64,000 nt of DNA from Arctopsyche grandis (lineage: Eukaryota; Arthropoda; Insecta; Trichoptera; Hydropsychidae). This document shows positions 35,129 through 46,510 of this stretch, in pieces. Position 1 is the first letter of the stretch; each line of letters begins with the position of its first letter. The translations under genes and the position numbers were made by a program. Below the pieces are notes generated by a model that saw only the letters and a program-made list of their open reading frames with translations, did not search any database and was not told where the DNA came from. The DNA lies in contig NC_135365.1 of the NCBI RefSeq assembly GCF_051622035.1, forward strand, positions 16,224,001 to 16,288,000, in the 5' to 3' direction.

Positions 35129-35860
35129 ATACGTCGTTATTCTTCCAAGAGTCGAGTTATGTAGAAACGTGGACTAACCTTGGGATAGTTATGTGGCGGC
35201 TCGCTTATACGACATGGTCGAGTTTGGTTGCCTTCCTGCGAGTGGGGACCAACCCGGCTGGGTTCGGAGAGCTACTACTCACTCTGTCTTCAGCTGTCAT
35301 ATAATAAACACGTGCATTAACATGCCAGTCGTCTCATTCGTTCATCTCTCCATAGTTATATATGTGTATATAGTCGGGAAGGTTCCTGACTGCAAGTCGT
35401 CTGCGTTGATAACAGCTTCCTCGTCGTCTCACGGCTGAGGTTTCTCCGGAAACGGCGTGAGGAATGCAGGGGAGGTTGTGCTGGAACTCAGGGGAGGGAG
35501 TGATGCTACACTCGACCTCGCGGCGGTTCTTCAGCACGGATGGTGATGGATCTCTGGGCCCCGTCTCCCCCTGGAGACGTGCACAGCAGAGATCTTTCAT
35601 CGACGGGAGATCGCATGTGAGAGAGCGCGCGATACATGCGCGTGCGCCTATATGATGGACGATGGGAAAACGTCGCGTTACAAAAGCAAAATATTTTTTT
35701 GAAAGAAGAAGCAAGCGGGATGACTTTCATTTTTGAACCTCCGGTACCCGAGATGGTTGTGCTTAGTAATAAAATCCACGTTTTTCGACGTTTCGCTCCT
35801 TCCCTTGTTCTTTCATGCACGGCTACCTTGCATTCGCAGCGCCCTCAAGTTGAAAGGTCT
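35129..35860. other. Upstream flank of the Rab GDI gene, possible LTR remnant
   Basis: Composition rises in GC. A segment at 35192-35410 (TGTGGCGGCTCGCTTATACG ... AATAAACACG ...) resembles a solo LTR, but no flanking duplication was found. The open frames at 35464-35890 on both strands are compositional. Possible upstream regulatory sequence for Rab GDI. Confidence 0.3.
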
Positions 35861-36230
35861 CACTTTATTTACACAGGTGGAACGCGATAATTTTTCCCCT
35901 TTTACGCCGCTCCCCAATGAGACGCTCGATATCGACAGCCGCCGTTCCCCGATCGACGATGAATAGTTTCGGTGAAAGAGAGGGTCTGCGTCGGCGATTA
36001 ATAATGCAAATCGGCGAAATTGCGAAGCGCCACGAACGGCGAGCACGTAACGGGTCGATGTGCGAGGTGGTAAAGTTGGCAACGCTAGTGTGACGTAGCG
36101 GGGCGACCGTAGTGGCGAGTAGGAGTGCACCGGGTGCCACCCATCTCGATCGTCGTCTTGTCTCAGGAGTCGCCCGTCGTCTCGAAGGAGTCACTGAAGG
36201 AGTGTCAGTCAGCCAGTCGTCGCCGTCGCC
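35861..36230 (+). promoter_or_regulatory. CpG-rich promoter/5' UTR of Rab GDI
   Basis: CpG-rich sequence (TACGCCGC, GACGCTCGATATCGACAGCC, GGCGAGCACGTAACGGGTCG) leads directly to CGTCGCCATGG, a good start context. No TATA box and no 3' splice site that would force an upstream non-coding exon. It is the expected promoter of a constitutively expressed gene. Confidence 0.5.
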
Positions 36231-37562
36231 ATGGATGAAGAATACGACGCCATCGTGTTGGGCACCGGGCTCAAGGAGTGCATCCTCAGCGGCATGCTGT
36301 CGGTGTCGGGCAAGAAGGTGCTCCACATCGACCGCAACAAGTACTACGGGGGCGACTCGGCCTCCATCACTCCACTGGACGAGTTGTTCACGCGTTTCGG
36401 AGCGCCGACGCCCGACGAGACGTACGGCCGCGGCCGCGACTGGAACGTCGACCTCATCCCCAAGTTCCTCATGGCCAACGGCCTGCTCGTCAAGCTGCTC
36501 ATCCACACCGGCGTCACCCGCTACCTGGAGTTCAAATCCGTAGAGGGCAGCTACGTCTACAAGGGGGGCAAGATCTCCAAGGTGCCCGTCGACCAGAAGG
36601 AAGCCCTGGCCTCGGACCTCATGGGCGTCTTCGAGAAGCGTCGCTTCCGCAACTTCCTCATCTACGTCCAAGACGTGCAAGAAGACGACCCCAAAACGTG
36701 GAAAGACTTCGACCCCACCACGGCCAACATGCAAGCGCTCTACGACAAGTTCGGCCTGGATAAAAACACTCAAGACTTCACCGGTCACGCCCTAGCTCTC
36801 TACAGGGACGACGACTACCTCCTTCAACCGGCCCAACAGACGATTCGTCGCATCAAGTTATACTCGGACTCTTTAGCCCGCTACGGGAAATCCCCGTACC
36901 TCTATCCTATGTACGGTTTGGGAGAGTTGCCTCAGGGCTTCGCACGGCTGTCGGCCATCTACGGTGGCACTTACATGCTCGACAAGCCGATCGACGAGAT
37001 TGTCGTCGACGAGGCGGGTAAAGTCGTGGGCGTGCGGTCCGGCTCCGAGGTGGCCAGGTGCAAACAGGTGTACTGCGACCCGAGCTACGTGCCGAACAAA
37101 GTGAAAAAGCAAGGACAGGTGGTGCGGTGCATCTGCTTGTTGGATCACCCGATCGCCCAGACGAAGGACGCTCTGTCGACGCAGATCATCATTCCGCAGA
37201 AGCAAGTTGGCCGACGCTCCGATATCTACGTGTCGCTGATCTCGTACACTCATCAAGTGAGCGCCAACGGGTGGTTCATCGCGATGGTGTCGACCACCGT
37301 CGAGACGAACGATCCCGAGGCTGAGATCCAGCCCGGCATCGAACTGCTGGGATCCATCCGACAGAAGTTCATGTCCGTAGCCGATTACTTAGTTCCGACT
37401 GACAACGGACTGGACAGCCAAATTTTCATATCCGAGTCTTACGACGCGACGACTCACTTCGAAACGACCTGCTTAGACGTATTGGACATATTTAAACGTG
37501 GAACCGGAGAGGAATTCGACTTTTCAAAGATCAAACTCGAACTCGGAGAAGAGGAACAGTAA
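36231..37562 (+). CDS. Gdi: Rab GDP-dissociation inhibitor, intronless, 443 residues
   Basis: Extracts prenylated GDP-bound Rab GTPases from membranes, keeps them soluble and returns them to donor membranes. Complete frame from ATG to TAA at 37560-37562, 443 residues, the standard length. N-terminus [20 protein letters not shown] with the dinucleotide-fold-like GTGL is the first conserved region; RNKYYGG follows. [16 protein letters not shown] near 80 and [20 protein letters not shown] near 226-245 form the Rab-binding platform; CDPSYVP, then [14 protein letters not shown], and the acidic end LELGEEEQ complete the family pattern. The coding region has no intron and high third-position GC, unlike the neighbouring genes. 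There is no frameshift or internal stop, and a CpG-rich promoter precedes it, so it looks functional rather than a dead retrocopy. Confidence 0.97.
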   Translation: MDEEYDAIVLGTGLKECILSGMLSVSGKKVLHIDRNKYYGGDSASITPLDELFTRFGAPTPDETYGRGRDWNVDLIPKFLMANGLLVKLLIHTGVTRYLEFKSVEGSYVYKGGKISKVPVDQKEALASDLMGVFEKRRFRNFLIYVQDVQEDDPKTWKDFDPTTANMQALYDKFGLDKNTQDFTGHALALYRDDDYLLQPAQQTIRRIKLYSDSLARYGKSPYLYPMYGLGELPQGFARLSAIYGGTYMLDKPIDEIVVDEAGKVVGVRSGSEVARCKQVYCDPSYVPNKVKKQGQVVRCICLLDHPIAQTKDALSTQIIIPQKQVGRRSDIYVSLISYTHQVSANGWFIAMVSTTVETNDPEAEIQPGIELLGSIRQKFMSVADYLVPTDNGLDSQIFISESYDATTHFETTCLDVLDIFKRGTGEEFDFSKIKLELGEEEQ

Positions 37563-37647
37563 TGCAGTAGAAAGCTGTAATATATCATAATCAATATCTG
37601 ATGCGATGGTGCATAGCTTTTACAGGAATTTATTGTATAAACAAAAA

Positions 37648-37653
37648 AATAAA
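37648..37653 (+). terminator. Polyadenylation signal of Rab GDI
   Basis: AATAAA 86 bases after the stop codon at 37560-37562. A further AATAAA near 37759 could give a longer 3' UTR. Confidence 0.6.
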
Positions 37654-37669
37654 AACATCTAGGGCATTG

Positions 37670-38368
37670 GGAATATGTCATACCGCTTAGTTTTCTAGAC
37701 TTCTATTATTCTATAAGTTTATTTGTAAATGTTTTTATGTTATAAAATATGCTTCAAAAATAAATAGTTCATGGTATAGATCAGTGGTGTGCTCGATAAT
37801 AAAAATAATTAAAAGAACATATTGTAGAGCTTAAATGTCATGAGTAATAGATCAGTCCCGACAGTGAACTTAAAACCGGAAGAACTCTACAATCTACTCT
37901 TAATCTCGCCACCAGTATATAGATTAAATGTATGCATGCTGACATGAGATGATATTTGCTTACGTATATATATACATATATACATAATATAAGGTGATTG
38001 AATATTATGTGATTAAAAAACTATAATACCAAAAAATGAAAAAAAATACATAATTAGCCTGACATTCAAGATTCTTGTATTAAGTTTAGGATTAATTTTC
38101 TGAAGAAAATCGGCTTTATTTGCTTACGAGGTGCATTTATTATCAGCACGTGTTAGCAGTTGGCGTGATGAGCACATGCTCCATATTGTACGCTTCATTA
38201 TTATGGAATAGCATTCCATTTTGGTATATATATTATATATAAATTATCTATTAATGATTTTCGTATTTGTATTTTAACTTCGAAACCCACTTTATATGTC
38301 TTTATTGTATCCAGTTTTTTGATGATAATAAAACTACGTCAATTTGATTCATATGCATATTATTTATT
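37670..38368. other. AT-rich spacer between convergent Rab GDI and AASDH
   Basis: AT-rich DNA between the 3' ends of two convergent genes. No gene or full repeat recognised. An ATAATAAA near 38326-38333 and the reverse signals here may serve AASDH. Confidence 0.4.
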
Positions 38369-41300
38369 TTATACTATTTTCAAGCAATAAACGTTATCAT
38401 CTCTACATCCGACGTAGACGAAGTTTCGATCGGCGATCGGCGATGAGAACACTTCTCCCGGCAGCCGATGCTCGGCTACGACCTCACCCGTCGCATTCAT
38501 CAAGTACATGTGTCCGTTTGTTGATGCGGACACAATCGTTGAATCGTCTCGAATGTCAGGAGTTGAATATATTTCGGACGCGTGCTTCGTTTTCCACTCG
38601 ATCGTCGGTTTTTGCATCTTCGCACAGGAGATTTTGTAAGTGTGCCGATCGTGACAGCCGAAAACCACCTCTTCGCTCTCGGCCGATGATCGCACCGAAC
38701 ATGATGAGAATATTAGTCCTTCTACATCGTCGAATATCCAAATCTGCGAAATAAATATGATATATTTAATATTGCTTAATTGTAGGATTCTAGTATGTGG
38801 TACATTCAATTAAAAATTTTATGAATACACAATATTATACATGTTATTTTCATTGCATAAATATATGTTTCCTTACAAACAAATTATCTTTGATTTGAAT
38901 CTCACTACCCCACATCCTTCACGTTTAGACGCAATTCTGCTGAAAGGATCTGAAGGATTCGATGTTAAGTCGACTTGAAATTAAACATTAAACATTCATA
39001 GATAGATCCATATAGTTATACTTACATTGTCGCCAGATTTTGAGTTAAAACAATGGATTTTACGGTTGACTTCACAGAACAAAACAAATTCGCCTCTCTT
39101 CAACAAACAAGGCTTGGCAAAAACTGGGCTTTCCACTTTATTTTTCCACAGTATAGTATGATTATCATTAGCTACTTCAACACAACTGCAAATTCCATCT
39201 AAAGTGGCGACAAATATATAACTTTCATGACAAAGAAGATCAGCTGCAATTCCTTTAGTACTAATTTTAATAGACGACATCAGCTTCCCTGTCTGAAATT
39301 GAACATGCAATACATAAACAACCTTTATGGTTTATTATAATAATATACAGTGGAAATTGATTAACATGAAATAACATTCAGTACTCGAAGAAATGATTTG
39401 ACTATATATTTTTATGATGTTTAAAGGATTTCCAATATTTTGTAGTTAAGAAACATCATCTATTAACCTCTAGCAAAGTCCATTTTTATTATTATTGTAT
39501 TTCTGTTGCTATTTGAAATAAATGCAAAATTATTTGACATGGCATACATTGTCTATCTTTAATTTAAATATGAATGTTTGTGAGATATTCAAACTAGTCA
39601 ATATTGAATTGTGCTTTGCTATTGATCCTAGATATCTTTAAAGGTATAAATACTGTTGCAAGTCTCCAACACTTGTGATGATTGTGGTTGTAACTTGTGG
39701 TAGTAACGAAGGCACTCTTACTAAGCAATTGAGAAAACCAACGTTTATTATTTATTTGCTAGTTCCTGCTCGTCCCGTAACAATTACATGATTGGTTAAT
39801 ATTATTCCTATGAGTGTATAATATACTCTCTGATGGGACTTACTCATGGAATTGTGTTTGCAACCAGTCACTAGTAATTTGTATTTTTATTTCAAGACAT
39901 GTGACTAGAATTTCAAAACTGGTAAATACATAAATATCTACATATTTGGGAATATAAGCATTGAGAAAATTAGCGTTTATATATTTTTAATTAAAGTCGC
40001 TCGTTGTGGTCCAGCATGTATATTCCTTAAATCAGAGCAATGGCATAAAAAATAAGGTTGTAACAAATCGGTGTATAGCTTAAAATTATAAAATGCAGTT
40101 ATTTAAGGCATTCTTAGTTGATTACCCGAATTTACTCCCCCCCCCCCCTCCATTAAATTCAATTAATATCATAATTGAATGTAATAAAAGAATATAAATC
40201 GTTTTTATTCTTTTTGTTTTTTATTGTTTACTTTGGTATTTTTAAAAAAAGATACAGATATTATGTAGAATGTTAGGATTTTACTATTATTCTTTTGTTT
40301 CTACTTATAAGAATCAACAAAAAATAGTTTAATTGGCGAAGTAAAACTTTAAAGCTTTAGCAGAAAATTAATTAATACAATTTATTTTTGTTATAATTAA
40401 ATTTTAGTTTATTTGAAGCACCTAAAATAGTATAAAATATTTGCAAAACATTGCTCTCAAAAATAATTCACATTCGTTAAAAATAAATAAAAACAAAAGA
40501 ATAGTTAATTGATGTGTATAAGAATTATCATTGCTTTAAATATAAGCATGGCAAGCGTAATGTTTTTAAAAATTAAAGGAATTCAATGTAAGATATCATT
40601 ACATATAAAAATTGTAAGAAATGCGTCGCAAGCACATTTTGAAAAAAACTATTTTTCTGTTTTCTTGGTTTACATTTCCATTTTTTGTAATATTACGCAA
40701 CAGACGATTTTTTTTTAAGAATACACAACATTTATATTTTTCACCCATATGGCAAAAAACGAATACTTTTTATTACAAGATTTTTAAAATCCATAGATGA
40801 ACATTCTTTTCAATCATCGTATATATGTATGTATACATATTTGTAATAAGAACAAAATCTACAAACTACAACTTGATTTTTCTCTATTGATCTCGGTAAT
40901 TGGATTATTAGTCACATCACGATCGCCCAAGACAATTTTATCATGAAAATTGCGAATACGGAATATTTGGCACTCGAGTTCTCGTTAGTAAGATGGACTT
41001 TTCGGCTGCCAGATGTTCCGTTATAGAGATTTTAGTGACTTGGGCGCGCGCTTTGTGACTAATAACTAGAGGTAGGATAGTCACAGTGCTATCCATTGTT
41101 CGGAAAACCTTTAACAATGCATTTACAACCTTTGAACAATACATGGCCCCCTCAGGCTCCGGTGACTACTAATAACACTGAGCAACAAAAAATCACGTTT
41201 TTGAGTTACCAGAGCGGAGACTAACCAATCTTTACTAAGTTTGACCCACTGAATTCGAATATGATATTGATTTTTGTTGGTGGGTGATCGTTTACGAGAT

Positions 41301-44300
41301 ATGAGCGTTTAAAAAAATCCGCGATTTTTACAGTTTTTTGGCTTTTGCGGTCTTTAACTCAAAATTTAGGATTGTTACGCTCAAAGTGAGTACTGAAATC
41401 AATAGTCAGATATTTTTCCTATTAATTGTTATATTTCATTGCTTTAAAATACTTCTAATTAATTGTCTAGCGAATTTTAAAAGTCAAAAATATATTTTTT
41501 TTTACGGATTTTTTTTCCGAGCTATTTTTCATTTATTTGGCATCTTACAGAGTACAGCGGTCGGACTACATGCCATCTCGCTTGCCCTAACATATTACGC
41601 GATACAACCATATATACAACGAAAGCATTTAAATTGCAATTACCGCTTTAGTTAGTACGTTTAGATAAAAAAAATATTGAGATAGAAAACCAATCCTTAT
41701 AAACGTGGTGAAATAAAAAATTTGCCAAATAAATGAAAAATAGCACGGAAAAAAAATCCGTAAAAAAATATATTTTTGACTTTTAAAATTCGCTAGACAA
41801 TTAATTAGAAGTATTTTAAAGCAATGAAATATAACAATTAATATCTGACTATTGATTCCAATACTCACTTTGAGCGTAACAATCCTAAATGTTGAGTTAA
41901 AGACCGCAAAAGCCAAAAAACTGTAAAAATCGCGGATTTTTTTAAACGCTCATATCTCGTAAACGATCACCCACCAACAAAAATCAATATCATATTCGAA
42001 TTCAGTGGGTCAAACTTAGTAAAGGTTGGTTAGTCTCCGCTCTGGTATTTTTTTTTTTGTTGCTCAGTGTAATCACCCAACCATTGATCACGTGGGATGC
42101 GTGAATATTTCGATTCATATTCGTCACATGCATATCTCAAGAAAACTTTTGAAATGAAGATTTCGGGTGCATTTTGTATTCCATTTCTAAAATGCAGTAT
42201 AACCGTTGCTATGATAGATATGGTAAACGGACAATTTCGTACACGACAATCGTTGCCACGAAAATCACGAATACGGAATATCTGGCACTCGGATTCTCAT
42301 TACCGTGATATTTCGCGTGTGTTACTCGATGGATGGCATTTGTGAGTGCCAGATATTCCGTATTTGTGATTTTCAGGGGCACCGATTATCGTGTGCGAGA
42401 TCGCCATGTGCGAAATTGCCACCGAATCGATAGATATATGTATTGGTTAAAGTTGAAACCCCTATATACAGAGAGATGTAATAAGAATAGAGGGCCCTTT
42501 ACGAATAAATAATTGTTGTCAATTGTACGCGGCACGTCTCTATAAATACGCTACATCGCACGGAATACAATCGGATCAATTTACTTATAAAAATGTATCC
42601 CATGTTTATTGTGTGTTTTTGAATGTATTGTGCAATTTTTACCGATGCTTGCCCATCTTGCGAGTAATATAAACAAACAGAGAAGTTTTTATCGGACATA
42701 CGTCGAGCACCAAGTGTCAAATACGACTGATGCTAAAATTATTTAGATTTGTCCGTGGACAGAATGTCACTTGACAACAAAAGAACACCTAAAGCCACTT
42801 CTATTAATATTACATTTCTCTGCCCATATACATTTAAACAAAAAAGTATGTCTCTCAGGTAGAAACTGGTGTATTAACGAGAATTTAATTAATATTGTAA
42901 CGTAGAGATTAGGTGGGTGGCACTCATGGACCGATGGCTTACGAGCGCTAATCACCTGATCTCTCGTTCGCGCCTAAAATGTCCTCGCCGAATGAATAAG
43001 CCATATGTAACGGCCAATGGGATCGCCCCATTCATCGACCAATAGTTTACATGTGTATGTATGTATGTGTGATGTGCCCAACGGGTATAAATTTGGGGCG
43101 CTCTCGGTCTTGAAACCATTCCGACTTGGAGCGCCGACGAGAGCAGACCAATAAACCGCTACTACAATGCTCCTGCGTCTTTCTCTCCGATTCTGGAAAC
43201 CCCCACTTCACGTCCACGCAACAATATTATTTTTTTACTTGATTGTCCCCAGATCAACTAAAATTTACCTAAAGAAAGTTCCGCCAGCCCCACCCTCTCT
43301 TTAGTATGATTAGATAGAAGGATTTTTGTGAAACAAATATTTGTGAAAAGTTCAAAATTAAGTTTTTGCTGTATAATTTTACTAACAAAAAAATATTTAG
43401 TTTCCTATTCTTTCATGTTAAACGATTTCCACTGTTTTTTTTAATGATATGTATCAACATACGTTCATGCATATTGTATGAAGATTGCTGTCGTATGATG
43501 CGACAAATATTTTCGATTCATAATGACAAGCTTGGCTTTTGATCATAGATTCGAGTGATATTTGCCATTGAATTCTAGAATTTTCTATGGAGACACACCA
43601 GAAGGAACCATTGTAGCAGCCCACTACTGCACTCGGTCCAAAATCGTTTGCAAAACAATAAAACGGGGCTTCTATCCGAGATTGCAGATTTTGTGAAAAA
43701 TGTGGTTGTCCAGAGCAGGAATTTAAAATGACAGCTATTCCAGAATGACTGCCGATTAAGACATAACCTTGTCCACTTGAAACAAAACATTGAAGCATTA
43801 TTATACGGATAAAACACCTTACAAATGTTCCACATGATTCATTCATACCTTTTGTTTGTATAAAAAATTGTCTTGGCATCTACACATTTTCCAGTATTAA
43901 AACTCCAAACTAGCTCAAAATTTAATTTGGTTTTAGCATGACATTGTTTTTTGAGCGATTCTACAGGTAATTCTATTGTGTTTAAATTTCTTTTGATACT
44001 TTTATTCTCCGTATGATTAAGAATGCTGAAGCTTTTTAAAAAATCTAGTACAGTAACTAAAGGACATTCTACATCAAGTAAATAAGTATATAGTTCGGGG
44101 AAGGTTGTATTATAATTATTTTCAAGTTGATTTGTCATTTGAACAGCGGCTATCGAAGTGCCACCGAGGTTAATAAACGATTTGTTTTTAATATCTTCAA
44201 AGTTCAACACATTTGAAATGTATCTATTAATCATTGTTAGTAAAATATGTTTATCGTTTAATGTATTGATCCTATTCTCTATTAAATTTTTATATAGTTC

Positions 44301-45952
44301 TTCAGTCTTATACAGAGATATTTTCCCATGATTATTCATCGGCAAGGCATCAACTTTAATCAAATCATCTGGCATAGAATATGCATTCAAATTCTCACTG
44401 AGATACTTCCAAAAAGAATGTTTGATATTTTCATTCGAAATGTAAAAAAGTATAAGCATACTATTCGTTTCACGCCAAAAACAAAAACATTGGTCAATGC
44501 CTTTAAATTTAAAAGCGACACTTTCAATTTCTAAAATGTTAACTTTATGACCAAATCTCTTTACTAATCTATCACTGCGGCCTTTGAAATAAATACAACC
44601 ATCAACTTCTTTTCCGAGGTCACCCGTATTCCGCCAAATCAAATTGCTTTCCTTTTTTAAAGATTTAAAGGTATGATATGAACTTTCTTCACCAACTAAG
44701 CATATTCTTGAATTACTTCCTAAAATGTGACATAAATTTTCAATGTGAATATATTTTAAACTATGCGATTCATAAATCAATAACTTTTCATACCTATGAA
44801 TATGTTTCCGACTTCATCGATGACCCGTTTATTGCTATCATTCCAAATTTGTATTGATGTTTCTGTGAGAGTATCTCCGATGCACAATCCATTTTCAGTC
44901 ATATAGTCTTCTAATCTGTTCATTCTTTTGACCGAAGCCCAACACGATACTTCAGTTATTCCATACAAATTGTAAATCTCAGTTTGATTCTGTCGGCTTT
45001 TAATTCCAAAAATATCAAAAGTCAAATGTTCTCCGCCCAAAGCTAATATTCGTAGAGGTGATGTTTTATTTAAAACGTTATCTTTTACTTCATTCATTCC
45101 GAGCATCATAAAGAGTGACGGTGTGGTCTGCCATATTGTTATATTATATTTGGAATCATTTCCTTTGCCAAATAATACTTTTGTCAGTGGCGGCGCTATC
45201 ATCAAAGCTGCTCCATTTTCAGCCGCCAAATATAATTCAATCATTGAGGGATCGAAGGTTAGCGGTGTTGAAAAATAAATTATATCACTTGGGCTCACTT
45301 TGAATATGGCTTTGAAATCATTCACATTGGAAAGAATAGAGTTATGTGACACAAAAACGTTTTTAGACACTCCTGTGGAACCTGAAGTTTTGATTAAATA
45401 AGCAAGTTCATTTTGAAACTTGGTTTCAATTTCAGTCGTTCTTTCAATGTTCTCAATCCACATATATAATTTGCAATTAAATTTAATTGTAAAATTTGAT
45501 AAATCAACACAGGAAAATTCACATAGTTTTATTTCTTTATCGATAATAAATATTTTACGGACTTTCATATCACTTATAACTTGTTTTATAGAAGTTTCAT
45601 TTAAATTCAAATCAAAAAACATGAAGCCACAATTACACTTGTGTATTCTAAAAAAAGGAAAAAAAACATTGCTTAAATTTTTGAACTGTTTTGCTTTTAT
45701 CAGTTGTGAAAAAGTTATCAAATTGTCTTACATATTTATGATTGCTGGTAGTATAACACTATGAGTAGAGAATATTCCTACTATTTCTCCTTCTTTAAAA
45801 TTAACGGAAATTTTATTATAAAGTGTTTGAGACGCTTCTTGTAATTGGTTATATGTATAAACATCATAGGAACCATTGTTGTATTTAATTATCGCATTAT
45901 TATTGTTAAAACTATTTACTGCATTTTCAAATATATCTGAATACGATATCAT
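38369..45952 (-). CDS. AASDH: AASDH-type adenylating enzyme with beta-propeller, 966 residues
   Basis: Acyl-CoA-synthetase family member 4. The vertebrate protein adenylates beta-alanine and carries it on a phosphopantetheine-type domain; its physiological role is unsettled. Minus-strand exons: 45952-45732, 45647-44794, 44719-43849, 43775-43463, 39292-39026, 38743-38369; all GT..AG and phase-consistent. Adenylation motifs: LIKTSGSTGVSKN near 158-170 (ATP-binding loop), YNLYGITEVSCWA, NTGDL near 389-393, GRSDRLVKRFGHKVN near 405-419, and NNHGKISL with the catalytic lysine near 491. LGGTSIAA near 543-550 is the carrier site with its phosphopantetheine serine at about 547. The C-terminal ~330 residues have repeating VGCYNGSFWCVS, ASYDSNLHTI, FGCHDRHTYK and VGCRDDNVYCLKIV blocks, a PQQ/WD-like propeller. 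Introns 1-3 are 73-85 bases; intron 4 is 4.2 kb and full of transposons. Somewhat shorter than human AASDH (about 1,100). Confidence 0.92.
41067..41163. mobile_element. Foldback element with ACAATGCATTTACAAC core, copy 2
   Basis: Starts AGAGGTAGGATAG and ends CCCCCTCAGGCTCC, with AAAACCTTTAACAATGCATT and TACAACCTTTGAACAAT, as in 11881-12030. The left arm is shorter than in copy 1. It lies inside the element at 40895-42082. Confidence 0.65.
41176..42069. mobile_element. Large foldback element, ends CACTGAGCAAC, 894 bases
   Basis: The two halves are near-perfect inverted repeats of over 330 bases: ends CACTGAGCAACAAAAA and TTTTGTTGCTCAGTG, then ACCAGAGCGGAGACTAACC, GACCCACTGAATTCGAATAT, TTACGAGATATGAGCG. 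Matching frames on opposite strands (MAFAVFNSKFRIVTLK and MAFAVFNSTFRIVTLK) come from the symmetry and are not genes. Flanks TAATAA and TAATCA suggest an imperfect short duplication. A second copy is at 49480-49989 and a fragment at 29370-29600. The centre (about 41540-41710) is unpaired. Confidence 0.85.
42242..42430. mobile_element. Foldback related to the MULE-like family
   Basis: GCCACGAAAATCACGAATAC and GGAATATCTGGCACTC reappear inverted as GAGTGCCAGATATTCCGTAT and TTGTGATTTTCAGGGGCACC. The words match the body of the GGTTCGG family (GCGAATACGGAATATTTGGCACTCGAG). No duplication identified. Confidence 0.55.
42468..42840 (-). mobile_element. LTR-like dispersed element, copy 2 (compact)
   Basis: Inverted relative of 6815-8206. 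On the plus strand it starts TGTAATAAGAATAGAGGGCC (after CAGAGAGA), includes CTCTATAAATACGCTACATC (TATA-like) and AAATACGACT, then GACAACAAAAGAACACCTAA and AGCCACTTCTATTAATATTA. The two segments are about 15-30 bases apart here against about 1 kb in copy 1. Confidence 0.6.
42896..43223 (+). mobile_element. Solo LTR, 328 bases
   Basis: Starts TGTAACG and ends CGCAACA (TG..CA), flanked by ATAT on both sides (42892-42895 and 43224-43227). Promoter GGGTATAAATTTGGGG at 43083-43098 is followed 65 bases on by CCAATAAACCGC, a polyadenylation signal at 43150. This order (U3, TATA, R, AATAAA, U5) is that of an LTR; a 4-base duplication fits a gypsy-type element. It lies antisense in AASDH intron 4. Confidence 0.8.
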
Positions 45953-46304
45953 ATTTTATATATATACAGTATATTTCATGAAATATTTTATTTCATTATA
46001 TTGTGCACAAAGTAACTAAAAAGGCTGAAGACTGCGTATAACCTACAACTGTCAACTTGACAGTCCAATATTTTTCTTAAATGTTGCCGTAACAACAAAA
46101 ACCACTACCAAGTATCAAAATATTAGGAACCAAAAATAGAGAGTGGATTTTGCCCTTAAGCTGTATTATTTTGCCAGCAGAGTTTCCACTTAAAATTCCA
46201 ATGAACATTTTTATTTTACTTTATAAAGATAAATATTTACTTGTCTTGTATACCTGTACAATAGTTTATAATTTAGTATCTTCAAATTCGGTATACAGTA
46301 TACT
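45953..46304. other. Upstream region of AASDH
   Basis: AT-rich; probable promoter and 5' UTR of AASDH (-), without a CpG island or clear TATA box. Nothing else seen. Confidence 0.35.
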
Positions 46305-46510
46305 CTTATTAAATTTCTGAAATAGGTTTTTGAGCTCTTTTTCCTATTATGCTTTAGATTAACATTAGAATAATATAATACTGTGATTAATAACCAAATT
46401 AAATTAAATTGTAAAATAGAAAATGATCAGTAGATCAGTAGCTATTAAAATAGATATAAGATGTATTGTGAACATAATTTCGTAATAATAAAAAGCATTT
46501 AAAAATCAAA
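46305..46510 (+). mobile_element. Non-LTR retrotransposon 3' UTR fragment, copy 1
   Basis: AGGTTTTTGAGCTC, TTAACATTAGAATAATATAA, AACCAAATTAAATTAAATTG, ATAAGATGTATTGTGAACAT and TTTCGTAATAATAAAAAGCA match, inverted, 56995-57180, which lies directly downstream of reverse transcriptase coding sequence. A shorter copy is at 59895-60025. Confidence 0.7.

Larger units (their letters stand above)
40895..42082. mobile_element. MULE-like element with two nested insertions
   Basis: Begins GGTAATTGGATTATTAGTCA and ends TAATCACCCAACC. Flanks ATTGATCTC (40886-40894) and ATTGATCAC (42083-42091) are 8/9 identical, matching the 9-base duplications of the family. The family body (GCGAATACGGAATATTTGGC, TTCGGCTGCCAGATGTTCCG) is present. 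It is interrupted by the foldback at 41067-41163 and the large foldback at 41176-42069. Confidence 0.8.
39293..43462 (-). other. Intron 4 of AASDH, a transposon-rich 4.2-kb intron
   Basis: The donor after CMN (GTATGT, 43462) and acceptor TTTCAG (before 39292) are phase 0 and separate propeller blocks that run on in the family. It contains a nested element (40895-42082), a related foldback (42242-42430), an LTR-like element (42468-42840) and a solo LTR (42896-43223). 39350-40890 is AT-rich without recognisable content, apart from a C-run at 40137-40149. Confidence 0.8.

Noticed and set aside
35192-35410. Solo LTR upstream of Rab GDI
   Set aside because: TG start and AATAAA-like signal are present, but no matching end, TATA box or target duplication could be shown.
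35865-36788. 307-codon frame on the minus strand over Rab GDI
   Set aside because: Antisense shadow of the GC-rich Rab GDI coding sequence.
41338-41916. Two similar open frames on opposite strands (MAFAVFNS...)
   Set aside because: They are the same sequence read from the two arms of a foldback element.
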